From: Flavobacterium sp.
GTDB lineage: Bacteria; Bacteroidota; Bacteroidia; Flavobacteriales; Flavobacteriaceae
Assembly: GCA_015665265.1 (NCBI GenBank)
Contig: JADFAM010000043.1
Location: forward strand, 29,627-93,626
Direction of reading: 5' to 3'
DNA length: 64,000 nucleotides
Positions 8,797 to 20,573 of this stretch are shown here, in pieces. The notes beneath the pieces are model-generated. The model was given only the letters and a program-made list of their open reading frames with translations. It did no database searches and was not told the DNA's origin. The translations under genes were made by a program, and so were the position numbers. Numbering within the stretch: the stretch's first letter is position 1; the number at the start of each line of letters is the position of its first letter.

Positions 8797-10113
8797 TTAT
8801 TCTGCATTGTCTAAAAACTCTTTCAATCCGTCTGTAAACTTGTCGAAAAAAGATTTTTTATTTGTCTTTGGTTTGGGATCTAATTCTGGAACATTCTCTT
8901 CAACATTTTCCTCTTGTTTTTGTCTTTCTTGCTCCTCTTTGTCCTCTCTTGAATGATTTTCTAGACCTTCCATTAATAGTCCAACAGCAGTTGCATAAGA
9001 TGGACTAGATAGGCCTTCATCAGAATCTCCTGCTAGATGCTCATTAGGATAACCAATCCTTGCATCCATACCTGTAATATACTCAACTAGTTGTCTTAAA
9101 TGTTTTAGCTGAGAACCTCCACCTGTTAAAACAATTCCTGCTATTAGTTTTCCTTTTTGTGTCTCATGCCCGTAGTTCTTTATCTCTAAGTATACATGTT
9201 CAATAATTTCTTGAACTCTAGCATGAATTATCTTTGAAAGATTTTTGAGTGTAATTTCTTTTGGTTCTCTACCTCTTAACCCTGGAATAGATACTATTTC
9301 TGTTTCCTTATTTTCTCCAGGCCAGGCTGATCCAAATTTAATTTTTAATAACTCTGCTTGTTTTTCAATGATAGAGCAACCTTCTTTAATATCTTCTGTA
9401 ATCACATTTCCTCCAAACGGAATAACTGCGGTGTGTCTAATAATTCCATCTTTAAAAATTGCCAAATCAGTGGTACCACCTCCAATATCAATCAAAGCAA
9501 CTCCAGCCTCCTTTTCTTCTTGACTTAAAACCGCTGATGCCGAGGCTAGTGGTTCTAAAGTAATATCAGATAAATCCAATCCTGCACTTTTTACACAGCG
9601 ACCAATGTTTCTAATTGATGAAACTTGCCCAACTACTACATGAAAATTGGCTTCTAGTCTTCCACCATACATTCCAATTGGTTCTTTAATATCTGCCTGA
9701 CTGTCTACTTTAAATTCTTGAGGTAATACATGAATAATTTCTTCACCAGGGAGCATAACCAGTTTGTGAACTTGGTTTACTAGATTTTCAATATCGTTTT
9801 CGTCTATAACTTCGTCTGCATTAGATCTTGTAATATAGTCACTATGATGAAGGCTTCGAATATGTTGACCAGCTATACCAACAACTACATTTTCTATTTT
9901 CTGACCAGAAACACTCTCTGATTCTTCAACTGCTTGCTGTATAGATTGTATTGTTTGAGTAATATTACTAACTACACCTCTTTTAACACCTAGACTTTTT
10001 GCTTTACCAATTCCTAAAATCTCTAACTTTCCATATTCATTTTTACGACCAATCATAGCTACAATCTTAGTTGTACCTATATCTAAACCAACGGCTATTT
10101 TATTATTTTCCAT
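8797..10113 (-). CDS. ftsA: Cell division protein FtsA
   Basis: FtsA is the actin-like ATPase that ties FtsZ filaments to the inner membrane. The 438-residue sequence has the phosphate 1 motif GLDIGTTKI (residues 9-17), the 1C subdomain, the phosphate 2 motif ALIDIGGGTTDLAIF and the adenosine motif LTGGGSQLKHL. After a Glu/Lys-rich linker, the last 20 residues (KKSFFDKFTDGLKEFLDNAE) form the amphipathic membrane-targeting helix. It lies five bases downstream of ftsQ. Confidence 0.97.
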   Translation of the reverse strand: MENNKIAVGLDIGTTKIVAMIGRKNEYGKLEILGIGKAKSLGVKRGVVSNITQTIQSIQQAVEESESVSGQKIENVVVGIAGQHIRSLHHSDYITRSNADEVIDENDIENLVNQVHKLVMLPGEEIIHVLPQEFKVDSQADIKEPIGMYGGRLEANFHVVVGQVSSIRNIGRCVKSAGLDLSDITLEPLASASAVLSQEEKEAGVALIDIGGGTTDLAIFKDGIIRHTAVIPFGGNVITEDIKEGCSIIEKQAELLKIKFGSAWPGENKETEIVSIPGLRGREPKEITLKNLSKIIHARVQEIIEHVYLEIKNYGHETQKGKLIAGIVLTGGGSQLKHLRQLVEYITGMDARIGYPNEHLAGDSDEGLSSPSYATAVGLLMEGLENHSREDKEEQERQKQEENVEENVPELDPKPKTNKKSFFDKFTDGLKEFLDNAE

Positions 10114-10118
10114 TTCTT

Positions 10119-10853
10119 TTATTTTACACCAACAACTTGATTGTGATATTTAATATTTATGGTTTTGTACTTTTGTATTGTACTATCTAAAAAAGCTTTG
10201 CCATAAAACGCTTTTAACTTTTTTATTTTTTCATCTATTTTTGTCAGATTCCCAAAATCTATCCTGTAATCTCCACTTCTAACTGTCATCAAATACTCTT
10301 TATTGTCTTTTCTATGGATTGAAGTAACCTCTTTGTTCAAAAAATTATCCTCATCAATTTTATTTAACAATACCAATAATTCTAACAAATTACTATCATC
10401 ATTTAAACCAGACACCAAGGGAACTCTAGCTGAATAGTTTTCAGAAATTGGAACTTTTACTCCCTCTGAATCAATGTAGTAAGATAAATTACTAGTAAGT
10501 ATTCTAGCGATAGGTTGCCTTTGTTTTATGAAAGACCCAAGCGTGCCATCTATGGTAAAAAAAAGTGATGCTTTTTCAACATATGGGTTTTCTAGAACCA
10601 ATTCTTCTAACTTGTATAAATCTATTACAGATTTTGCTTGTTTTTGTACTCTATCGTTGTTTTGTATTAACAATTTATTAACTATTTCGTGAGTTAAGAA
10701 ATATGGCTCTTCAGATTCAAATTGAATATCTATTTTCTTAATTATTTTTTGTGTATTTCTTTGATTAGAAAAAATGAATAAGAATACCAATACCCCAATA
10801 AAAATGGGTATAAATAGATATTTTATAATTCTTTTTAACTTCATAATTAACAT
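10119..10853 (-). CDS. ftsQ: Cell division protein FtsQ (FtsQ/DivIB)
   Basis: This is a bitopic membrane protein of about 240 residues: a short basic cytoplasmic end, one transmembrane helix (about 13-30), then a periplasmic part with a POTRA-like first half and an FtsQ beta domain. It links early and late divisome proteins. The assignment rests on this topology plus its invariant place between murC and ftsA, since sequence conservation is low in this family. Two starts are possible: ATG at 10853 overlaps murC by seven bases, and ATG at 10844 (MKLKRIIKYL) starts just after the murC stop. Confidence 0.85.
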   Translation of the reverse strand: MLIMKLKRIIKYLFIPIFIGVLVFLFIFSNQRNTQKIIKKIDIQFESEEPYFLTHEIVNKLLIQNNDRVQKQAKSVIDLYKLEELVLENPYVEKASLFFTIDGTLGSFIKQRQPIARILTSNLSYYIDSEGVKVPISENYSARVPLVSGLNDDSNLLELLVLLNKIDEDNFLNKEVTSIHRKDNKEYLMTVRSGDYRIDFGNLTKIDEKIKKLKAFYGKAFLDSTIQKYKTINIKYHNQVVGVK

Positions 10854-12187
10854 ATAGAAATTAATTCATTTTTAACATCTTCAACCATCTTTCCGATATC
10901 TCCTGCACCTAACATTGCAACTATATTGGCTTCAGAATTTTTAATATCTTTTACTAAATTTTTTTTATCTGTGATTTTTTTATTCTTGTTGAGAATTTTT
11001 TCTAACAGCCATAAAGAAGAAACTCCACTTATAGGTATTTCTCTTGCCGGATAGATATCAAGCAAGAGTACTTCATCAAACTTTGATAACTCAACTGCAA
11101 AATCGTCAATAAAATCTCTAGTTCTTGTGTATAAGTGAGGCTGAAAAACTACTATATTTTTTTTAAAAGGATACAACTCTTTTATAGAACTATGAACAGC
11201 TCGAATCTCTGTTGGATGGTGCGCATAATCATCAATTAGAGTTAGTTTTTCTGATCTAATTTTATATGAAAAGCGTCTTTTTACTCCTCTAAATGTTTCT
11301 AGTGATTTTTTAATGTTTTCAGTAGGGATACCATAGCAATCTGCCATAGCAAAAGCTGCCAAGGCATTCATCATATTGTGTTTCCCTGGCAATAAAAATG
11401 ATACCTCATTGATAATTTTATGAGGTGTTTTTACATCAAAAACATAGTGGCCGTTTTTTCTTTTTATATTAGATATACTATAATCTGCATCTTCTTCTAA
11501 AGCATACGTTAACCCCTCTAATTTACATCCTTTAGCAACAATTAATTGATTTGAAACCTTGTCTGCAAATTCTTGAAAAGAATTCTCTAAAGAATTTTTC
11601 TCACCATAAATATCTAAGTGGTCTGCATCTGTAGATGTAACACAAGCTATGTTTGGTGAAAGTTTTAAAAATGAACGATCAAATTCATCTGCTTCTACAA
11701 CTGAAATTTCATCCTTTCCTAAAATTAAATTAGACTGATAATTCTCTGAAATACCTCCCAAAAAACTAGTGGCATTGTAAGGTTGCATAATATGACCTAA
11801 AATTGCAGTTGTAGTTGTTTTACCGTGTGTTCCAGCAACTGCAAGACAAAAAGTGTTTTTTGTGATAAGGCCTAAAACCTCTGCACGCTTCATAACTTTA
11901 AATCCGTTATCAATAAAAAAATTTAATTCTAAATGATCTGAGGAAACTGCTGGCGTGTATACCACCAAAGTATGATGTTTATTTTTGAAATTTTCAGGAA
12001 TTGAATCTAATGAATCTTCATAATGTGTATCTATTCCTATATTTCGCAAACCTTCTGTAATGCTAGAAGCTACTTTGTCATACCCTGAAACTTGTTTTCC
12101 CACAGCGTGAAAATACTTTGCCAAAGCACTCATACCGATACCCCCGATACCAATAAAATAAATAGTATGTATGCCTTTTAAACTCAA
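10847..12187 (-). CDS. murC: UDP-N-acetylmuramate--L-alanine ligase
   Basis: MurC adds L-alanine to UDP-MurNAc, the first step of the stem peptide. The 446-residue protein has the N-terminal nucleotide-sugar motif [13 protein letters not shown] (residues 10-22), the ATP loop [10 protein letters not shown] (near 117-126), the central [10 protein letters not shown] and the C-terminal [12 protein letters not shown] motif of the Mur ligase family. The start overlaps the end of murG by four bases (ATGA type), showing tight translational coupling in the dcw operon. Confidence 0.97.
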   Translation of the reverse strand: MSLKGIHTIYFIGIGGIGMSALAKYFHAVGKQVSGYDKVASSITEGLRNIGIDTHYEDSLDSIPENFKNKHHTLVVYTPAVSSDHLELNFFIDNGFKVMKRAEVLGLITKNTFCLAVAGTHGKTTTTAILGHIMQPYNATSFLGGISENYQSNLILGKDEISVVEADEFDRSFLKLSPNIACVTSTDADHLDIYGEKNSLENSFQEFADKVSNQLIVAKGCKLEGLTYALEEDADYSISNIKRKNGHYVFDVKTPHKIINEVSFLLPGKHNMMNALAAFAMADCYGIPTENIKKSLETFRGVKRRFSYKIRSEKLTLIDDYAHHPTEIRAVHSSIKELYPFKKNIVVFQPHLYTRTRDFIDDFAVELSKFDEVLLLDIYPAREIPISGVSSLWLLEKILNKNKKITDKKNLVKDIKNSEANIVAMLGAGDIGKMVEDVKNELISIC

Positions 12188-13284
12188 AAATCTACTAATT
12201 TTTCTACTTGATTTATTATTTTGTTTGTTGCATTTGGTAATGCTAACTCCTTAATATTTTGACTTAAACTTTCCTGTTTTCCCTCATCTTTTAACAAGGT
12301 TTCAAAAACTATTGGAAAAGTTTCTAATTCAGACTCTTTCAATAAAATAGCACCGTGTTTTTCTGCAATAGATAGTGCATTTTTAGTCTGATGATCTTCT
12401 GCCACATTGGGTGATGGAATAAAAATGGTAGGCTTACCAACAATACATAATTCAGATACAGAGCTAGCACCAGATCTTGATATAATAATATTAGCTGCTG
12501 CATATGCTAAATCCATTTTATTAATGAATGAATGAACATGAATATTTTCGAACTCATTATATTTTTTATATTCATCAAAATAAAGCTTACCACATTGCCA
12601 AATTACTTGTACTTTTTGTTCTTTAAAAAACACAATATTTTGTTCAATTAACTGATTTATTTTCCTAGCACCCAGGCTACCTCCTAGAACTAAAATTGTT
12701 GTTGTTTTCTGTTTTAGATGAAACAATTTATTCCCATCAAAAATCTTATCCTTGGTGTGTATTGATAATAAGCTTGATCTAACTGGATTCCCTGTTTTTA
12801 CAATTTTCTCTTTTGGAAAAAATCGATCTAAACCATCATAGGCAACACAAATAATTTTAGATTTTCTGCTCAATAATTTATTTGTAATTCCAGGATAAGA
12901 ATTTTGTTCTTGAATCAATGTTGGAATCTTACACATATTAGCAATTATAATTGTTGGCCCGCTAGCAAAACCTCCAGTCCCTATCGCAACATCTGGCTTA
13001 AATTGTCTTATAATTTTTCTTGACTTAAATAGACTGACCAATAATTTTAGAGGGAATAATAAATTTTTGATTGTTAATTTTCTTTGAATCCCTGAAATCC
13101 ATAGCCCTGTTATTTCATACCCTGCTTCCGGCACTTTTTCCATCTCCATTTTATCCTTTGCTCCAACAAATAAAAATTTTGCATGCGGAAACCGTTCTTT
13201 TAACTCATTAGCAATAGCAATAGCCGGATAAATGTGACCTCCCGTGCCACCACCACTAATTAATATGTTAATCGATTGCTTCAT
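12184..13284 (-). CDS. murG: UDP-GlcNAc:lipid I N-acetylglucosaminyltransferase MurG
   Basis: MurG transfers GlcNAc from UDP-GlcNAc to lipid I, making lipid II on the inner face of the membrane. The 366-residue GT28 enzyme has the glycine-rich loop [15 protein letters not shown] (residues 9-23), a second G loop [13 protein letters not shown], and the donor-binding segment [18 protein letters not shown] with [12 protein letters not shown]. The start overlaps the end of ftsW by 17 bases. Confidence 0.97.
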   Translation of the reverse strand: MKQSINILISGGGTGGHIYPAIAIANELKERFPHAKFLFVGAKDKMEMEKVPEAGYEITGLWISGIQRKLTIKNLLFPLKLLVSLFKSRKIIRQFKPDVAIGTGGFASGPTIIIANMCKIPTLIQEQNSYPGITNKLLSRKSKIICVAYDGLDRFFPKEKIVKTGNPVRSSLLSIHTKDKIFDGNKLFHLKQKTTTILVLGGSLGARKINQLIEQNIVFFKEQKVQVIWQCGKLYFDEYKKYNEFENIHVHSFINKMDLAYAAANIIISRSGASSVSELCIVGKPTIFIPSPNVAEDHQTKNALSIAEKHGAILLKESELETFPIVFETLLKDEGKQESLSQNIKELALPNATNKIINQVEKLVDF

Positions 13285-14455
13285 GTAAAATATCTAATGG
13301 ATTATCATCTAAAATTGTTTCCTCAGTTTCTTGTTTAGAAGAACTTACACTAAGAATCATACCAAGAGCAAAGCATGTCATCCAAATGGAAGTACCTCCA
13401 CTACTTATTAATGGTAATGTTTGGCCTGTAACTGGAAACAAATTTGTAGCCACTGCCATATTAATAACTGCTTGAAAAATAATAGGTAAGCCCACCCCAA
13501 TCACCAATAATGTGCCAAAAATTGTACTTGCTTTTTTAACCGTAACAAAAATTCTAAATAGTAATAAAAAATAAACAAAAACAATAAGTACAGCCCCTAC
13601 CAATCCGTATTCTTCAACTATAATGGCATAAATGAAATCTGACGATGATTGCGGTAAGAAGTTCTTTTGTATACTCTTTCCAGGACCTTTTCCAAAGGTT
13701 CCTCCTGTTGCTATGGCTATTTTTGCTTTTTCTACTTGATAGGACTCTTGACCTTCTGAATTGGAAAAGTTTTCAATTCTACTTCCCCAGGTATTTACTC
13801 TATTAGGCATCGAATCTGGAAATGCTTTAGCAATTAAAATAAATAATGTTAGTGATAAAATTCCAGCTCCAATTATATACCCTATATATTTTATGGGATA
13901 CCCTCCTATAAAAGCTAAAATTAAAATCATTGAAAAAATAATTGCAGTGGTAGAAAAATTAGCAGGTAAAATTAATATTAGAATTAAAGCAACTGGCAGC
14001 CATAGTTGAATCAAACTTTCTTTAAAAACTATTTTTAGATCTTTATTTTTAGCCAAATATCTTGATGTATAAACCATTAGCACCAAGCCAGCAAGTGTTG
14101 ATGTTTGAAAGCCAACTCCTATAAACGGAATGCTAATCCATCTACTCGCATAGGTTCCTCCTATTGTTGTTCCTTGTGCTAAAGTGTAGATCAATAAGAA
14201 GAAAACAACTGGTAACAGCAACACAGATCCACCACTAAAATATCTATAAGGGATTTTATGAACTGCATAAATTATAGCAAAACCCATAATTAAAAGCACA
14301 ACATGTTTTAATAAATATCCTAAAGTTGAACCTCCTACTACACTTACTAGATTTGCGCTAGCGCTGTAGACAGGCATAAAAGAAAATAATGCCAAAATAG
14401 CCACCAAAGCCCAAATGGTTCTATCTCCTTCTATATGTTTGAAAATTCCTTTCAT
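13268..14455 (-). CDS. ftsW: Peptidoglycan glycosyltransferase FtsW
   Basis: FtsW is the SEDS-family polymerase that builds septal glycan strands from lipid II, partnered with the PBP encoded upstream. The 395-residue protein has about ten membrane helices. The SEDS signature region is present near the C-terminal third ([18 protein letters not shown], then [19 protein letters not shown]). The short cytoplasmic tail is acidic. Located between murD and murG as expected. Confidence 0.95.
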   Translation of the reverse strand: MKGIFKHIEGDRTIWALVAILALFSFMPVYSASANLVSVVGGSTLGYLLKHVVLLIMGFAIIYAVHKIPYRYFSGGSVLLLPVVFFLLIYTLAQGTTIGGTYASRWISIPFIGVGFQTSTLAGLVLMVYTSRYLAKNKDLKIVFKESLIQLWLPVALILILILPANFSTTAIIFSMILILAFIGGYPIKYIGYIIGAGILSLTLFILIAKAFPDSMPNRVNTWGSRIENFSNSEGQESYQVEKAKIAIATGGTFGKGPGKSIQKNFLPQSSSDFIYAIIVEEYGLVGAVLIVFVYFLLLFRIFVTVKKASTIFGTLLVIGVGLPIIFQAVINMAVATNLFPVTGQTLPLISSGGTSIWMTCFALGMILSVSSSKQETEETILDDNPLDILHEAID

Positions 14456-14489
14456 AAATGGAACTTATTCTTTACAATTTTATAACTAG

Positions 14490-15824
14490 TTACAAACTCA
14501 TTACTGCATTTTTAAACTGACGTCCTCTATCTTCATAATTATCAAATAAATCGAAGCTAGCACATGCTGGTGATAACAAAACATTATCGCCTGATTGAGA
14601 TAGTTTAAAAGCAACCTTAACAGCTTCCTCAGCTCCTGCAGTTTCTATCATCATATCTACTACATTATAAAACACAGATTTTAACTTTTCATTGTCTTCA
14701 CCTAAACAAACGATTGCTTTTACTTTTTCTCTAACTAAAGGCAATAAATCTTCATAATCATTACCTTTATCAACACCTCCAACAATCCAAACAGTTGGCT
14801 GCTCCATACATTCCAAGGCATAAAAAGTAGCATTTACATTTGTAGCTTTAGAATCGTTAATAAATTGAACTCCATTAACTTTATGTACATTCTCTAAGCG
14901 GTGTTCTGCTCCTTCAAAATTTGCAAGACTTTCCTTTATGGTTTGACTTCTTACATTAAGTAATTGAGAAGCCAAGGCTCCAGCCATGGTATTTTTAATA
15001 TTATGTTTTCCTTGTAATCTTAGATTAGATGTGCTCATGCTATATTTTTCTGTATTTATTTTTATTTGTATCGTATTTTTTTTTAAAAATGCTCCTTTGT
15101 CAACCTCCTTTTCAATTGAGAAGGGAATTAATTTTGCATTTACCTTGTGTTCTTTTAGCCAGGTACTTATTACCTGATCATCTGCATCATATATCAAAAA
15201 ATCGTCAGCCGTTTGGTTTTTAGTGATTCTAAACTTTGAGGCTACATATTGATTAAAATCATATTCATATCGATCTAAATGATCTGGGGTAATATTTGTA
15301 ATTATTGCAATATGTGGTCTAAAATTTATAATTCCATCTAATTGAAAACTACTCAACTCCAATACATAACTTCCAAAGTCTTGCTCTGCAACTTGTTGAG
15401 CGAAACTATCTCCAATATTTCCAGCAACTCCTACACTCAAATTTGCTGATGTAAGCATATGATGTGTGATAAGGGTAGTTGTTGTTTTTCCATTTGATCC
15501 GGTTATTCCTACAATTGTTGCCTTTGTAAATTGAGAGGCAAATTCAATTTCAGAAATTACTGGAATCCTTTTTTTAAGGAGTAATGAAACTACTGCAGCT
15601 TTTTCTGGAATGCCTGGGCTTTTAACCACTAAATCAGCATTTAAAATCAATGAGTTTGTATGATGACCCTCCTCAAAACTTATTTTATGATGTGAAAGAA
15701 CTTTTTTATATTTTTCTGAAATACTTCCTATGTCTGAAAGAAAAACATCAAACTCTTTTTGTTTTCCCAGTATGGCGGCTCCAACTCCACTTTCTCCTCC
15801 ACCAAGTATGACTAATCTTTTCAT
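14490..15824 (-). CDS. murD: UDP-N-acetylmuramoylalanine--D-glutamate ligase
   Basis: MurD adds D-glutamate to UDP-MurNAc-L-Ala. The 444-residue enzyme has the N-terminal Rossmann motif ILGGGESGVGAAILG (residues 6-20), the ATP loop GITGSNGKTTTT (near 107-118), the NITPDHLDRY motif and the C-terminal INDSKATN and LSPACASFDLFDNYEDRG motifs, all typical of MurD. Lies 33 bases downstream of mraY. Confidence 0.97.
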   Translation of the reverse strand: MKRLVILGGGESGVGAAILGKQKEFDVFLSDIGSISEKYKKVLSHHKISFEEGHHTNSLILNADLVVKSPGIPEKAAVVSLLLKKRIPVISEIEFASQFTKATIVGITGSNGKTTTTLITHHMLTSANLSVGVAGNIGDSFAQQVAEQDFGSYVLELSSFQLDGIINFRPHIAIITNITPDHLDRYEYDFNQYVASKFRITKNQTADDFLIYDADDQVISTWLKEHKVNAKLIPFSIEKEVDKGAFLKKNTIQIKINTEKYSMSTSNLRLQGKHNIKNTMAGALASQLLNVRSQTIKESLANFEGAEHRLENVHKVNGVQFINDSKATNVNATFYALECMEQPTVWIVGGVDKGNDYEDLLPLVREKVKAIVCLGEDNEKLKSVFYNVVDMMIETAGAEEAVKVAFKLSQSGDNVLLSPACASFDLFDNYEDRGRQFKNAVMSL

Positions 15825-15857
15825 TATTTATAAACTCCTAATTTTAGGGTTTGAATA

Positions 15858-17084
15858 CTATCTTAATTTTAATGTTACAATGGTAAAAACCGCCAAAAGA
15901 ATTCCTATAATCCAAAAACGGACTACTATTTTACTCTCATGATATCCAGACTTTTGATAATGATGATGTAGAGGCGACATCTTAAAGATTCGTCTTCCTT
16001 CACCATATTTTTTTCTTGTGTATTTGAAATAGGAAACTTGAAGTATTACAGATAAATTTTCTACTAAAAAAATACCTGCAAGAATTGGCAATAATAATTC
16101 TTTACGAATTGAAATAGCGATCACTGCTATTATACCTCCAATTGTTAAACTACCTGTATCTCCCATAAAAACTTGTGCTGGATAGGTGTTGTACCACAGA
16201 AAACCTATCAAAGCTCCTGCAAAAGCTAAGATGTATACTGTCATTTCTCCAGAATTTGGGATATACATGACATCTAAATAATCTGAAAAAATAATATTTC
16301 CTGACACCCAAGCAAAAAGCCCCAAAACAACCACTATAATAGCTGAAGAGCCAGTTGCTAAACCATCTATACCATCTGTAAGATTTGCACCATTAGAAAC
16401 AGCTGTTATAATGAAAATTGTAATGAAAATAAATACTAACCAACCATACTTTTCATATCCTTCACCTAAAAAACTCAAGAAGTCAGAATAATCTAATTCA
16501 TTGTTTTTAAAAAATGGAACAGTTGTTTTTGTTGACTTATGCGCTTGTCCAAAAACCTGAGTTTTCCCATTTTGTTGAACTACTTGTTGTGCTAATGGCA
16601 ACTCTTCTTTAATTGTTACATTGTCATTAAAATAAAGCATAGAACCAACTATTAAACCCAACCCTACTTGACCTAAAATTTTAAATTTTCCCTGTAATCC
16701 TTCTTTGTCTTTTTTAAATACTTTGATATAATCATCTAAAAAACCAATTAAACCCATCCAAACTGTTGTTATAAGCAGTATGATGATATAAATATTGTCT
16801 AATTTGGTTAATAATAACACAGGAATTAGTGTAGAAAAAATAATGATAATACCGCCCATTGTTGGAGTTCCTGCTTTTTGAATTTGCCCCTCAAGACCCA
16901 GGTCTCTGATACTTTCTCCTACCTGCTGTGTTCTTAAAAAATTAATGATTCTTTTACCATATATAGAGGACACTGATAAGGCTAAAATAAAAGCAGCTGC
17001 AGCTCTGAATGTAATAAACTGAAATAACCCTGCTCCAGGGAAATTAAAATGAGACTCCAAATAATCAAATAAATAATACAGCAT
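15858..17084 (-). CDS. mraY: Phospho-N-acetylmuramoyl-pentapeptide transferase
   Basis: MraY transfers phospho-MurNAc-pentapeptide to undecaprenyl phosphate, giving lipid I. The 408-residue polytopic protein has the family hallmarks: [26 protein letters not shown], the catalytic [12 protein letters not shown] and [13 protein letters not shown] final [19 protein letters not shown] region also matches MraY. A periplasmic or cytoplasmic insert near residues 160-205 makes it longer than E. coli MraY (360 aa), as is normal in Bacteroidota. The start is one base downstream of murE. Confidence 0.97.
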   Translation of the reverse strand: MLYYLFDYLESHFNFPGAGLFQFITFRAAAAFILALSVSSIYGKRIINFLRTQQVGESIRDLGLEGQIQKAGTPTMGGIIIIFSTLIPVLLLTKLDNIYIIILLITTVWMGLIGFLDDYIKVFKKDKEGLQGKFKILGQVGLGLIVGSMLYFNDNVTIKEELPLAQQVVQQNGKTQVFGQAHKSTKTTVPFFKNNELDYSDFLSFLGEGYEKYGWLVFIFITIFIITAVSNGANLTDGIDGLATGSSAIIVVVLGLFAWVSGNIIFSDYLDVMYIPNSGEMTVYILAFAGALIGFLWYNTYPAQVFMGDTGSLTIGGIIAVIAISIRKELLLPILAGIFLVENLSVILQVSYFKYTRKKYGEGRRIFKMSPLHHHYQKSGYHESKIVVRFWIIGILLAVFTIVTLKLR

Positions 17085-17085
17085 C

Positions 17086-18549
17086 CTATTTTTTTAAAAG
17101 GTTAAAATATTTTTTTACTTCTACTAAATCATCAAAATGAAAGCGTTCTCCACTTATCTCTTGATAGTTTTCATGGCCTTTTCCAGCTATTAATAAAATA
17201 TCACCAGTTTCTGAAAATTTACAAGCTGTTTTAATGGCTTGTCTTCGATCTGATATGGTTATTATTTTTTTTAAATTTTCTGCAGATACTCCCTCTTCCA
17301 TCTCTTCCAAAATTGTATCTGGATTTTCTGTTCTTGGATTATCTGAAGTAAAAATTGCCTGAGTACTTAATTGAGAAGCAATATGAGCCATCTTAGGTCT
17401 TTTTGTCTTATCTCTGTCTCCTCCACAACCAATAACTGTAATTAGCTTTTCGTTGTTCGTCCTAATATCATTGATAGTTTGAAGTACATTTCTTAGCGCA
17501 TCTGGTGTGTGTGCGTAATCTACAATAGCAATAACTCCATTATCTGAAACAAGATGTTCAAATCGTCCACTAACACTTTCTAACTGACTAATAATTGTTA
17601 AAATCTCTAGTTTTTCTAAGCCTAATTCATAAGCCACCCCAATGATAGCTGCTAAATTATAGGCATTAAAATTTCCAATTAACTTTGTCCAAAATTCTGT
17701 ATCATTTATAGAAATTAATGTCCCTGAAAAACTTTTTTCAATAATTTTCGCCTTATAATCTGCCAATGTTTTTAGCGCATAAGTTCTTTTTCTAGCTTTT
17801 GTATTTTGCAGCATTATGTTACCATTTTTATCATCTAAATTGGTAAGGGCAAATGCTGTTTTTGGTAGTGAATCAAAGAATGATTTTTTAACATCTCTGT
17901 AGGATGCAAAAGAAACATGGTAATCTAAATGATCATGTGATAGATTAGTAAAAATTCCACCCGCAAACTCTAGACCTTCTGTTCTTTTTTGATGAATCCC
18001 GTGAGAACTAACCTCCATAAAACAGTAATCTACTCCTAACAAAACCATTTGATGTAAGTAGTAATTTATAGTTACAGAATCTGGTGTTGTATGAGTTGCA
18101 TTAAAGACAGTTGTATCTACTAAAATTTGAACAGTAGATAGCAATCCTGTTTTATATCCCGATTTTTTTAACAATTGATATAATAATGAAGCTACTGTTG
18201 TTTTACCATTAGTTCCTGTAACACCTATCAACTTTAATTTTGAAGACGGATTATCATAGAAATTTGAGGCAATAATTGCTAACGTTTTACAGGAATCTTC
18301 TACTTGAATAAAAGTAATATTTGCCTCTAAGCGAATTGGTAGTTCTTCACAAATAATTGTTGTAGCTCCTAAGCTAATTGCCTTATCTATATATAAATGA
18401 CCATCAACGGAAGTGCCTTTTTGAGCAACAAATAAGGAATCTTTTACAACTTTTCTTGAATCAAAATCAACTTGAACTACCTTCACATTAGTATCTCCAT
18501 AAACAGCGTTTACAGAAACCTTATATAATATGTCTTTTAATAATTTCAA
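17086..18549 (-). CDS. murE: UDP-MurNAc-L-Ala-D-Glu--meso-diaminopimelate ligase
   Basis: MurE adds the third residue of the stem peptide. The 487-residue protein has the ATP loop [13 protein letters not shown] (near 113-125), the [13 protein letters not shown] segment and [15 protein letters not shown]. The DNPR motif ([12 protein letters not shown], near 400) is the one that selects meso-diaminopimelate rather than lysine, so the peptidoglycan should be of the A1-gamma DAP type. Directly abuts ftsI. Confidence 0.97.
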   Translation of the reverse strand: MKLLKDILYKVSVNAVYGDTNVKVVQVDFDSRKVVKDSLFVAQKGTSVDGHLYIDKAISLGATTIICEELPIRLEANITFIQVEDSCKTLAIIASNFYDNPSSKLKLIGVTGTNGKTTVASLLYQLLKKSGYKTGLLSTVQILVDTTVFNATHTTPDSVTINYYLHQMVLLGVDYCFMEVSSHGIHQKRTEGLEFAGGIFTNLSHDHLDYHVSFASYRDVKKSFFDSLPKTAFALTNLDDKNGNIMLQNTKARKRTYALKTLADYKAKIIEKSFSGTLISINDTEFWTKLIGNFNAYNLAAIIGVAYELGLEKLEILTIISQLESVSGRFEHLVSDNGVIAIVDYAHTPDALRNVLQTINDIRTNNEKLITVIGCGGDRDKTKRPKMAHIASQLSTQAIFTSDNPRTENPDTILEEMEEGVSAENLKKIITISDRRQAIKTACKFSETGDILLIAGKGHENYQEISGERFHFDDLVEVKKYFNLLKK

Positions 18550-20562
18550 CTAAGACAGATTTAAAATTATAGTTGCTCCCTTTTTTATGAGAGTTCCTTT
18601 TTTAATAGATTGTTTTTTTACTTTTCCAATTCCTTTAATTTTAACATTTAATCCAACATTTTCCAGTAATGAAACTGCATCCATAGCTGGCATTCCTATT
18701 ACATTTGGAATGGTTTCTGTATTTTTTATTTTAGTGTAAAAGCTTGAATATTGATCGCCAATTTTTTGAGAAGAAAACTTTTCTTTTACAAGATCATCAT
18801 CCACTGAAGTAGTTGTATATATTTTTTGTGCAATTTCTTTAAAAACAGGGGCAGCTACTGTAGCTCCGTAATACCCTTTTTTCTTCAAAGGGTCATGAAT
18901 AACTACAATACATGAATATTTTGGAAGATCTGCAGGAAAGAAACCTGCAAATGAAGCTACATATCTCTTATTTGAATATCCTCCAGCAATAGTATCTCCC
19001 TTTTTATTTACATGTCTACCAACATATTTTTTTGCAGTACCTGTTTTTCCTGCCATAGAAAAATTGGAAGAATAGATATTATTTGCTGTTCCTTTTTCAA
19101 CAACATTTTCTAGGACTTTTTTTAATTTTTTTATAGTTTCTGGAGTTGCAATTTGTGGATTTATAACCTCTTTTTGAAAAGATTTTTTAATTCTGTTTTC
19201 TTTTCTCAACTCTTTTATAAACCTTGGCTTTACCATTTCACCATTATTAGCAACAGCGTTGTAAAGCATTAATGTCTGAAGTGGGGTCACAGCAATACTA
19301 TAGCCCCATGACATCCACTCTAAGCTTATTTTATTCCATCCCGGCTTACCAGGATAATAAACAATTGGTTTTCCTTCACCTTTTATTGGTAATCCAATTT
19401 TATTGGTAAGTCCATAATCTTTTAAATGATCTAGGAATTTTTCTGGTTTATCATCATAATGTTCACGAATTAGTTTAACTATTCCAACATTTGAGGATAC
19501 TTCAAACACTCTAGCTGCCGATATTTCTCCATAGCCTCCTCTTTGGGAATCTTCTACTCTTTTACCATGAATAAAAATCCGTCCTTTTTCTGTATCTACA
19601 ACAGTAGAGGTGTCTATCATTTTATCATCTAAAGCAGCCATTAAACTAGCTAATTTAAATGTTGATCCTGGCTCATGAGCTTCCCAAACTGCATAGTTTC
19701 TTTTTTCATAATATTTTCCTGCTGAAGTTCTCCCTAAATTTGAAATTGCTTTGATTTCACCTGTTGCAGTCTCCATTACTACAGCACATCCGTGATCGGC
19801 TTCAAAATATTCTAATTGACGAAGTAATGCATGATGAGTAATATCTTGAATATTTACATCTAGAGTAGTTACTACATCATACCCTTGAACTGGTTCTTTT
19901 TCATTTACATCGTTTATTGGCTTCCATTGCCCTTTAGCAATTTTTTGTTTCCATCTAAGGCCGTCCTCACCTTTTAAATAATCAACAAAAGCTCCTTCAA
20001 TCCCCGCATCTCCTCTATTATCATGATATCCTATAGTTCTTTCAGCTATTTTGCCAATTGGATGTGCTCTCACCGTTTTATGCTCTGCTATAAAGCCACC
20101 TTTATAAACTCCAAGTTTAAATATGGGAAACTGCTTCATTTTCATGTAATCATTATATCCAATATCTTTCGCAATAAGTATATACCTGTTTTTTGATTTT
20201 CGAGCATTTCTTAGTTTTTTCTCAAAAAACTTAGGAGGCTTTCCTAAAAAATTTGCCAAGTTTCTAGAGAGCTTTACCACGTCTCTATCAAAGATTTTTA
20301 CATCAACAGACATGACATCCATTCTAATTGTAAATTTTGACATTGAAGTTGCTAATAGATTTCCATCTGAAGCATATACATTTCCTTTATTGGCCTCAAT
20401 AGCAAATGGCTTTCTAGTAAGATCTTTTGATATTTTCCTATACTTATTACCTTGGAGATATTGAATATCTATGACTCTAAAAATTATCAAGGAAAAAAGA
20501 AGCGTCATAAAAGCAGCTACAATGTAGAATTTTGTTAGTATGCTTTTTTGATGATCTCTCAA
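18550..20562 (-). CDS. ftsI: Septal transpeptidase (class B PBP, FtsI/PBP3 type) with PASTA domain
   Basis: This is the cell-division transpeptidase that cross-links septal peptidoglycan. The 670-residue protein has one N-terminal membrane helix (about 13-32) and a PBP dimerisation domain. The transpeptidase domain carries the active-site motifs STFK (Ser near 300), SSN (near 356) and KTG (near 505). The last 60 residues form one PASTA domain (TIPNVIGMPAMDAVSLLENV onwards), a feature of Bacteroidota and Gram-positive FtsI/SpoVD that E. coli FtsI lacks. It lies 11 bases after ftsL. Confidence 0.95.
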   Translation of the reverse strand: MRDHQKSILTKFYIVAAFMTLLFSLIIFRVIDIQYLQGNKYRKISKDLTRKPFAIEANKGNVYASDGNLLATSMSKFTIRMDVMSVDVKIFDRDVVKLSRNLANFLGKPPKFFEKKLRNARKSKNRYILIAKDIGYNDYMKMKQFPIFKLGVYKGGFIAEHKTVRAHPIGKIAERTIGYHDNRGDAGIEGAFVDYLKGEDGLRWKQKIAKGQWKPINDVNEKEPVQGYDVVTTLDVNIQDITHHALLRQLEYFEADHGCAVVMETATGEIKAISNLGRTSAGKYYEKRNYAVWEAHEPGSTFKLASLMAALDDKMIDTSTVVDTEKGRIFIHGKRVEDSQRGGYGEISAARVFEVSSNVGIVKLIREHYDDKPEKFLDHLKDYGLTNKIGLPIKGEGKPIVYYPGKPGWNKISLEWMSWGYSIAVTPLQTLMLYNAVANNGEMVKPRFIKELRKENRIKKSFQKEVINPQIATPETIKKLKKVLENVVEKGTANNIYSSNFSMAGKTGTAKKYVGRHVNKKGDTIAGGYSNKRYVASFAGFFPADLPKYSCIVVIHDPLKKKGYYGATVAAPVFKEIAQKIYTTTSVDDDLVKEKFSSQKIGDQYSSFYTKIKNTETIPNVIGMPAMDAVSLLENVGLNVKIKGIGKVKKQSIKKGTLIKKGATIILNLS

Positions 20563-20573
20563 GGTGAATTATT